Source: Echinometra lucunter (lineage: Eukaryota; Echinodermata; Echinoidea; Camarodonta; Echinometridae). Taken from it: a DNA stretch of 64,000 nucleotides. The notes below the pieces were generated by a model. The model worked only from the letters and a program-made list of their open reading frames with translations, had not been told where the DNA came from and did no database searches. The position numbers were made by a program, and so were the translations under genes. The stretch lies in the NCBI GenBank assembly GCA_029962745.1, contig CM057157.1:9452587-9516586 (forward strand). Reading direction: 5' to 3'. Shown piece by piece: positions 51,157 to 60,100 of the stretch; within the stretch, counting starts at the first letter, position 1, and each line of letters begins with the position of its first letter.

Positions 51157-54100
51157 TGTTAATCACTCTGCCAGGGTCACTTGTCTGGCTGGGGGGATTA
51201 CATTGTGTTAACCTAAGGCTTACTGCAATCTCAAGTACATGTAGTAGAAGTGAAATCTGGGTTTCAGGTTTAAACGGAAGGTTTTTGTCATGGACATAGA
51301 AGAGCACAAAATAGAAAACTATAGGATATTGTTAAGACTGTTATGAATATATCAAAAGTGACTATTTCCTTTGTGTGGAAATATATTTATAGCTGTCCTG
51401 TGATTTAAGTAAGTATTTTTCTCCAAAATCATACAGCCATGATACCACAACAGTAACAAGAATATATAACAAAATATATAGATTCTAGAAGCATTATTTT
51501 TATACAAGTGTATGGTGCTCAATTCTTACTCCTATAGATCCATTGCCACCTCGTGTTGTCAGGGCAGACACACTATCACACCAGTCTGTTTTGGTGAGCT
51601 GGGATAAACCAACACCTGTCCGGGGTAACATTAGCCATTACACTGTCCACTGGATAAAGGCTAGCTTCAATAGAGGTCAAGATCTAGGGTAAGGACAGTC
51701 TTTCTGTCTTCTGTTCTTTCATACTTTATCTCCCCTTATAGGTATCATAAACTAGCTTTGATGATTTTTGAATACATTTCTGTTCCACACGTGCATACAT
51801 GAAATTAAGCTTTTCAACATGCACTCATCAGAGTAAATCACATAAATGAACAGAAAGCTGAAAATCGAAACAATATGGACGGAAACAAGCTAGGAACAAA
51901 ACGTGCGAATATGACAAGCTCTGATTGGCTGTCGGCGATACAGGAATTAGGCTTGCTGCCATCCATTTTGTGATCACAGAATTACTTTAATAATGCAGGT
52001 GTCTCACAAACTCTTTCTGATGGCACAGAACTGGATCAGTGAGCTAATGTATACTGCTTCAAGCATACGCAGATATGTAAAGTTTCTCGCTTGGCTAAGT
52101 ACTTTGAACCAAGATGAACCGTATTGTTTGTTCACTCTTGGTTGTTCGGTAAAGTGGTGAGCACTAGCCAAATTGGCACTGTCTGCCTTGGTACGCACAT
52201 TTTTTTTTGTTTAGACAGGTGCGAAGATTGTAACCATGCACTTGCTTTGTGGTTTCGTATGGAGAGGCTAGGGTACATATGTTGACTTATGCAATCTGCA
52301 AATCATTGAGTTGTACACCCTGTGTATCACATCACCACTTGAACTCTTAGATAACTTGCTAATCTGCATAATGCGGAGTAAATCTTTATGAACAGACAAG
52401 ATCATTCCGTGGTTCAACGGCAAGGAAAGTGCTATACGTAAACTTTTGGGATGCTTTCCCTCGCCACAGAAGTTTGAGATAGACCAGACATCTATTCAGC
52501 CAAAGTGAGCGCAGCACTCTTTTCCAAAAGCTTCATTCGCAGTCCGAGTAACTGAAACCCTTGGACAACCTGATCACAGATCTGGTTCTCTAAATCATCT
52601 CCGAAATCACAGCCTTCTGCTGCTTTCTTGTACCCATCTGTGCAATATAGTCTCATCTGACTGCTGGGTAATCTGCCTGAAAACATGATGTTGAAAGGTT
52701 GAAGTGGACTGCTCCACAAAATGCTTTTCCAAAGTGTCCACAACTTTTTTATACTCAGCCTTGGTGCCAGTATCCTCAAGGGTCTTGAAAACTTCCCACA
52801 CAGCTGGTCCATAGCTGAGTACATTAGCAAGGCTCTCCGTCGAGTCAGCCTTGTGTCTGCCCTGTCAACAAACAGACTGAGGCTATCTGCACATGTCAAA
52901 CTCCTCATGCCAGCGCAGCCATCTTTCACTCGTAACACTGGCGTCTCCAGTCGGATCAAACTGACAAGTCCCTTGACATCTGCGCCTCCAAAGGCCATTT
53001 TTCCATTTCAAGCCGATCTACAATAGTCCTATGAGTTCATCCTCATGGCCAATATCACATCTGTTGTCATGATCCCCAGATGATCACTTGAAAATAAAGC
53101 ACATTTTGTACACAAGAAAATAAACTTCAACTCATGTTTATTACTGTACCATGTGTATCTCCCTGTCATGTGTGTCAAGTGACCTACTATCGCTGTGACC
53201 TTTAAAGTGAGTACAACATGCCATGCTTTACTAACATATGGTCACTAAACATGCGATTTACCCTGATGAGTGCATGTTGAAAAGCTTAAGTATATGTGTG
53301 TGTTCGGTGCTATTTTCTGATTTTGCGGTACCAAACATCTACTTTTTCTTTATGTTTTATAGAATAATTGAATTGTATGCATGTATTTGTAACCGTCAAT
53401 CCAGGAAAACCCGTATGATTTTCCCCCAAATTGTCTTCCAAGACAAAGGTTTCATTCAGAAACTTTATGTGTAGAGAATGTATTCTTAAAAGAATATGCT
53501 ATGATATCTAAAAAGGAAAGTCGGCATAGAAGGAATTAAGCAAATGGGTTTTTTTTCCTCATTCTTTTAACTATAGATTCAGTTCATATCCCACTGCTGC
53601 CACCAGTTTATCACTTGAAAAATATTGCTAAATCACCCCTGCAGTCAAACGTGAAAGAATCAAACCCAGTCAAAAGAGACAGCTACATGTAGTAGTGAGA
53701 GCACTCCTAAATATTGTGGGCTTGTGTAGCTGTGATATTAAAATGTCACTTTCCCAATGCCAGTCATTTCTAAATGTTACATGTACCTCCAGTTTTTATC
53801 TTTGTCATCCTCATAATCAAACATAAAGGATTACTCAAAGATATGAACTCCTAGGTTGTGGTTGCCAATTGGATCAGTCTTGTAAATTTCTGTTACATGT
53901 CACTCTCTTTCATCATACTTTATTTCACTATTGTTTCTCATTCTTCATATCTCTATTTTTTTTTTTTTACTTTATTGTTCAAATACAATGTCATTAGCGT
54001 GAATATCACATTCTTGTTCAAAACATGTTTCTAGTTGTGTAAGAATGGACTGAACTTCAGTCTTCCTTCCTGCTTTCTTTCATGTTTCTATTTACATCAG

Positions 54101-57100
54101 GCACTCTATAGATGTTCCTTCAACCAACCTGTCCTACAGAGTGGATGGTCTAGAAGGCTATGTCCTGTACACCTTCAAGGTGTCTGTCACCAACAGGATA
54201 GGGGTTAGCCAATGGTCTACGGAAGTACAGGCCACAACGGAAGAATGGAGTAGGTTTAAAGATAACTTTGCTTCATAAACAAATTCCCAGCTGTTAAGAT
54301 CTTTTTCAGGAAGGAAAAACTATTGATCAAAATGTTTCAAATGTGATACAAAACCTTACATAGCAGATGCATGCACATTGTATTTGATAACAAGATATTG
54401 CCATAGTTGCGGCTGGGTTGTGGAAATGTGCACATGCATCCAAATATGATAGTGGTTGCACACAGAAGTTATTGAACTTTATCAAGTAGAATTATCCATT
54501 GTATTGAAATACAGTTAAATGCATTGACTCTCACTTGCAATAATGTTTGGATATATATGATCGGATCTAGTTACATTTAAATCAACTGTAGTTATGTTTC
54601 CATACATTTGAATGAATTGAATACGTAATTACATATGAATATATTTAGATGTACCTTTTCATTTTATTGCCAGTTCCTGAAGCATCACCAAACAATGTCA
54701 GCATTGATCCAGTCACAAACAACCCTGACAGCCTCCTGGTGAAGTGGATAGATATTTCTGAAGAAGATGCTAATGGTCAGATACTGGGTCACCACCTACT
54801 ATACTGTCGTGTAGCAGAGGAGATTCGTATGGTACCACTGTGTTTACTGAATGCCTTCAGTTTGTCTTGGTAAGCCTTTAATAGAAACAGAGAATGAATG
54901 TGCAGTCAACAGATATGCATGTACAATGGGAACATGGATTGGGGATATCACCACATTTTGCCATTTCTGGAAAGAGAAAACTATTCTTAATGTTAATTAG
55001 AAAGGGTATTTGCTCACAAAAATTTAAATTACATGTGATTCAAACCTTTTACAGTGACTTTAGCGATGGAATCATTTTGTACATGACCAAAGTCATTATT
55101 ATAACCATGTAACATTTTTCTGACAAATACGAATTCACACATCACTATGTATAAATACTTGCTATTGAAAGGAAATTGTGTTTGAATAAAGTTATTTAAT
55201 GTCAGATGATGCATGTAGTGACAAATTGTTTGGTTAATTTTTTTGTATTCTTGGGACAGAGGATCAAAAAAATGAGACATTTTCAAAGACAACCCAGAAT
55301 GAAGTGACATTGACTGGTGTGGCTCCTTTCTCACACTATCTGATCTGGATGTCTGCATTTACTAGCATAGGAGATGGACCAACAAGCAAATGTCCATCAT
55401 CAGGATGTACAAGCGAAGGAAGTGAGTACAGAAGATTTACATACATGTAGTTGAAGAGATATATACTTCTGAATATTTGGTTAACATTGACCTTCCAAAA
55501 ATAAATATGTAATGGCATCAGAGCAAGCTTTTGTACTTCAGAAAAAAAACCAACTTCTTGCGTGACTCATACATGTATTTTAGACCTCTTTTAATGAATG
55601 TTTTCAGTCTGCTTCCCTTTTATGTATAAAATAGTATCCTTGAGTTCACTTTTTTGTTATTTAATTCCATTATAACTTTTTGATATTAGTGTTGAATTTG
55701 CTGCCATTACATTAATGATATGTAATATCCAAATATTTAGTATTTTTGTTCTGCTTTATTTGCCTTGCCTTGCTTTAACCCTTGTACAGCTCCAGGCCAA
55801 CCTCAGAATGTCAGCATAACAGTGTCAAATGCTACAGTGATAGGACTGACCTGGTCACACCCTCTGGAGAAGAATGGAATCATCCGCAATTACACAATCC
55901 TAGTGAAGAGCAATACCTCCATGGATCAGCAGGAATTCTACGCTGGGGGAGTGCAGAGCTACCTGGTTGAGGGACTGTATGGCTATGTTCATTATACCCT
56001 TCAAGTGAGGGCGTGTACCATCATGTGTGGAGCTGCCTCTGATGAGGTGTATCAAATCACAGGGATCGGAGGTAGGGTTCCCAGATATTCATCATTTTTG
56101 TCGCAATTACCACTCCATTTGACTTTAAAATCTTTAAAATGAGCATCCTGAATTTGAGTTTAAACAGTAGAATGCGTAACTTCAAGGATTTGAAATGCCA
56201 GCATTGTGGTATTAGCCTAGCTGTGTGCTGTAGCTAAGGCAATTTATATTCCAGGCCATTGACCTGGGTTTGATTCTTCTCAGTTTTATTTTTTCCAGCC
56301 TTCGAAAAGAAATTTTAAATGACAGTAATGGAACTTATGATAAGAGCCACCAATTAGCTCTCAATGTGAAGAAAATGTAAAAACTATTTGCATTTGTCAT
56401 ACTTTTTTGTGTACCATATTGTTTTGTAACTTTTTTTCATTGCATGGTATTTACACATTGCTAATAGATAATGGAGGTATACTGTATATCATGCACATGT
56501 AAAATACCTTATGGTAAATATTTTGGGCTGTAATGAAGCAGTTTTCAAGGTACAGAATTTTTTTTATTTCAGATCTTTTTACTTTTGGAGTAGCTTCAAT
56601 GCAACTAAATGTATATTGATTTCCTAGGCTGGCAAAGATTGAATGTTAGAAAATATTTTGATCTTGATATGTCCATGTAGGCAGTTTGTATAATTAAACC
56701 TGGAACTATATATCCTGAAAACGTGGATGAGGTTTACGGTTCACCATGTGGTAAGTCCTGAAAAGGACTGTTAAGTTAGAGGAAAGGTGGAGAAATTTGA
56801 GGGAGAGGAGAAATGGAGAGGCGGGGTAGAGAGTAAGAGAGTGTAAAGAGTTATCTTTCTTGGGAATGAGTGAAGTCATGAAAAGGACTGTAAACTGGAC
56901 GAGAAGGTGACGAGGAAAGAAAGCTGGAAGTTCCGGACAGCTTGATTGCTAGTCATCAGGAGTGAGTAGGTGCCGGGAGCATCGGGGTAAAAGTAACAGT
57001 AATTTGGACTTGGGTGTAGCAGGGGGGTCGTTGGGATGGTGGTGTGTCCAGTAGCTATCGGGTGGGGTGCTGTAGTGGACGGGTGACATGGCGAAATGTG

Positions 57101-60100
57101 GGAACCTGGCGGGAGTGTAATGCAGGCTTGAGCGTAGACGGGTTGGTGAGACAGTGGCGTGTCCAGTAGCTGTCTGTTGGGCACTGTTGCAGACGTGGTG
57201 ATGTGGCAAATTGGCGGGAAACCTCATGGGGACTACAAGCGTAGGTGTAAAGTGGATGTTGTGTCCTTGCCTGTGCGGAGATTGTAGCAGGAAGTTTTGT
57301 TGGGGATGTAGCCGGCTGGCTCTCTGGTAGCTGGTCAGCTGCATTGGCGGCTGCTTGTCTTGTGTTACTGGCGGTCGTGCGTGGAGATGAGGATTGCAGT
57401 GTCATTTATAGTGTCATAGTGTCGATAGCAGAGAGAACATGGCGAGGTTGATTGGTCTTTTGTGGAGAGTTGGGAAACAGATGTTGTTGATGTGGAGTCT
57501 GGTGTCCTTAGGTACGGTGTTGTGTCGGTTAATCTCGATGGTTTCTCTGATGTCCTGGTGTTCCAATAGCAAATGGGAGTGATGAGATGGCCTTGGTCCC
57601 AGTTGATGCGGTGGTCCTGTTGTTGGGTGTGTTTGGCGATGTCTGATTTGTCCAAGTTGCTGAGTCATTGGCAGTCCTTGTGTTCCTTTTATAGTCTGGT
57701 GTTGAAGTTATGGCTTTTTTCTCTGATGTATACTTGGTGGCATTCACATGGATCCTGTATGTGCCTGATTGTTCGTTGGGTGGATTCTTGTCTTTGTGGG
57801 AGTTTAGAATGGAGTGCAGTTTGTTGGAAGAGCAATGTCTGACTTGGATGTTGGCTGAACTGAGGATGCAGTGCAGGTGGTGGGAGGTCTTGCCGATTTA
57901 TTGGAGTACAACGGTCACTGTTGGATTGGTGGTGGGTGTTTGGTCATTGGTGGCGCTGGTGGTGGTACTGGTGTGAGGTCATTGGATGTTGATCTTCCTT
58001 CTAGGGTACTGGTTGATGTTAGTGAGGGCATTGGTGACATGTCAGAGTTCCTGACATAGATGACCCCAATTGCTGAGTTGATGGGCTCATCCTATGAGGG
58101 CATTGGGGACAGATTGCCGGATGGACAGGTGGTGGTGAAGCTGGTACCGGTCAGTGTGGGTTGGTTTGTGGTAGAATTCGTGAGATGGGAATCCACTAGG
58201 TGTTTTCTTGATGAGGAAATCTAGGAAGGAGATTGAATCATCTTGTTAAATGGTGAACTGGATGCTGGGTTGTTGGTCGTTGAGGTGGTTGATGAGGAAC
58301 AGGTTGAGGTCTGATCTGCTGTGGGGCCAGATGACGAAAGTGTCATTGACGTAATGAAGCCAGAGAAAAAGACGAGTTAGTATCAAAAGACTTGAAGGCT
58401 TGGGTTTCAGAGTTTTCCGTGAAGATGTTGGTGATGATGGGTGATGAGAGGGATCCCATTCTGCTCCTTCAAGTTGCTTGTAGTAGTTGGTATGCCATTT
58501 TAAGAAGCTGGAGTTAAGGTAGGTGAGGAGGAGGTCATGGATTTGGTCAGGAGTGATTTTGGTTCTAGCTCTGAAGTTTGGGTTGGAGATGATTCGTTGA
58601 TCAATGATGTTGCAGGCTTTGTTGCAGAGGGAGACAACATCCAAACTGACAAGTATTTTAAAGGATTTGATCTGGGTCTTGGAGATGATTTTTTAAGAAG
58701 TGCTGGGAATTGGTGATGTTGTGTTCAGAGAGGCCTGTGAGTTTGAGAAAAAAAAACACTTTTTTATAGTGCACATGTACATTGTACAAAGATGCCAAAA
58801 GAGATGAAACCTCAATGCATGATGTATTTCACTTGATGATGTACCTTTAAATACAATCCATTCATGTTCTCAATATTCATTCATTCAACAGCTCCTGAAC
58901 AGCCTGGAAACTTCCGTGTCCAACCTCTCTCACAAAATCGAGTCACACTGATGTGGGATCCACCTGTTCACCCTAATGGGCCCATTGACCACTATCTGGT
59001 ATCCTATCGCCATCAAGAGCCATCAACTCCGGGTCATCCCATCATCCAGATCAGGTCAGCATCAATGACTTCCACCCTTGCCAACAGCATTGATGAATGG
59101 CACAAGACAACAGAGCTGACCATGCGTCTGGAGGTTGACTGTAGTCAGGCTCCATTCCTATTTCAGGTGGTTGCTGTAAATGTGGATGAAGATTTATCAT
59201 TAGTTGGAGAAGCTGCCGAATTTAAGCTGTCTGAATGCATTGAAATTGATAGTAAGTGAAAGAAAATAATTCTGTCTCTGTATTGATTAAATTAAAAAAA
59301 GAAATACGAATATGAAGAGCTAGGACCAGCAGTATTACCTTCTAATGCCGGGTATCTCATTATATCAGAGTTCTTTATAACAGGTTTCTGCTATATGTTC
59401 AATTCATGTCAGCATTTATTTTCTTCCATTGATTTGGAAGGGTAAACAATTATTGAGTGCAATTCCTGTGTAATGATATAGGAAGCATAGGAAACATAGA
59501 TAATACATGAAATAAGGTCCAGTTCAAGCAAAACATCATGGTTCAAAGTTCAGTCTCTTTCATGAATTCTGGTCTTTTCATTTTGTGGTAGTTAACCAAA
59601 TCATTCATAAGTATTTTCCTGCATTTCCCTTGAATAGCAACCCTGTCACCACTGTACTGGCTGATACTTCCTTGGGGCATCATTCTCCTCTTAGCCCTGT
59701 TAACATGTCTCCACTACATCCAGAGCAAGTTAGGCAAGTCTTGGCCTGACCCTGTTTATACAGACATGGTAAAAAACAAAAACGTGAGTGCAGTGCATTA
59801 AATAATTTTTAGTAGTTAGTAGGTAGTATGCATCACCATACCAAGACAAATTGATTACATATTGGTTTAGTAGGTTAAAGGTCATTGAGGTTAATCAATA
59901 TAATCATTAACATTTTAAAGTTTTGTTATAACACTATTTCAAAGTTTTTGTATACACGATTAGGAGATATGTGTTCAGACTTTTGGATTGTAAGGTCCAA
60001 GTTCAAAGAGGTTTGATATCATATACACATTTAAATATATATATATATTTTTTCCTCTGGTTATCACCATAATTCAAGAATAGTTTGAGGCATGAGGATA

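Larger units (their letters stand above)
47004..51537. other. Receptor intron 10 (4.5 kb), transposon nest
   Basis: Holds the SINE, MITE family 2 copy and its two insertions, and a repeat with AGGTCA motifs (listed separately). A small inverted repeat, ATACCGTAAAATGTGC / GCACATATTACGGTAT, lies at about 50395-50520. A CT tract lies at 51126-51152. 49910-50390 and 51155-51530 show nothing recognisable. Confidence 0.65.

Noticed and set aside
54827..54873. Exon 13 running on to the TAA at 54871-54873
   Set aside because: That would end the protein before its membrane helix. The GTATGG donor gives the phase required by exon 14. A soluble isoform by intron retention remains possible but has no support here.
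56876..57747. Overlapping Pro/Thr/His-rich minus-strand frames
   Set aside because: They are several frames of the GC-rich 3' part of the Penelope-like element; only the GIY-YIG-like block has recognisable protein sequence.
59769..59783. Shorter exon 17 ending at GACATG with donor GTAAAA
   Set aside because: GTGAGT at 59784 is a far better donor and keeps the same phase; the shorter form cannot be fully excluded.
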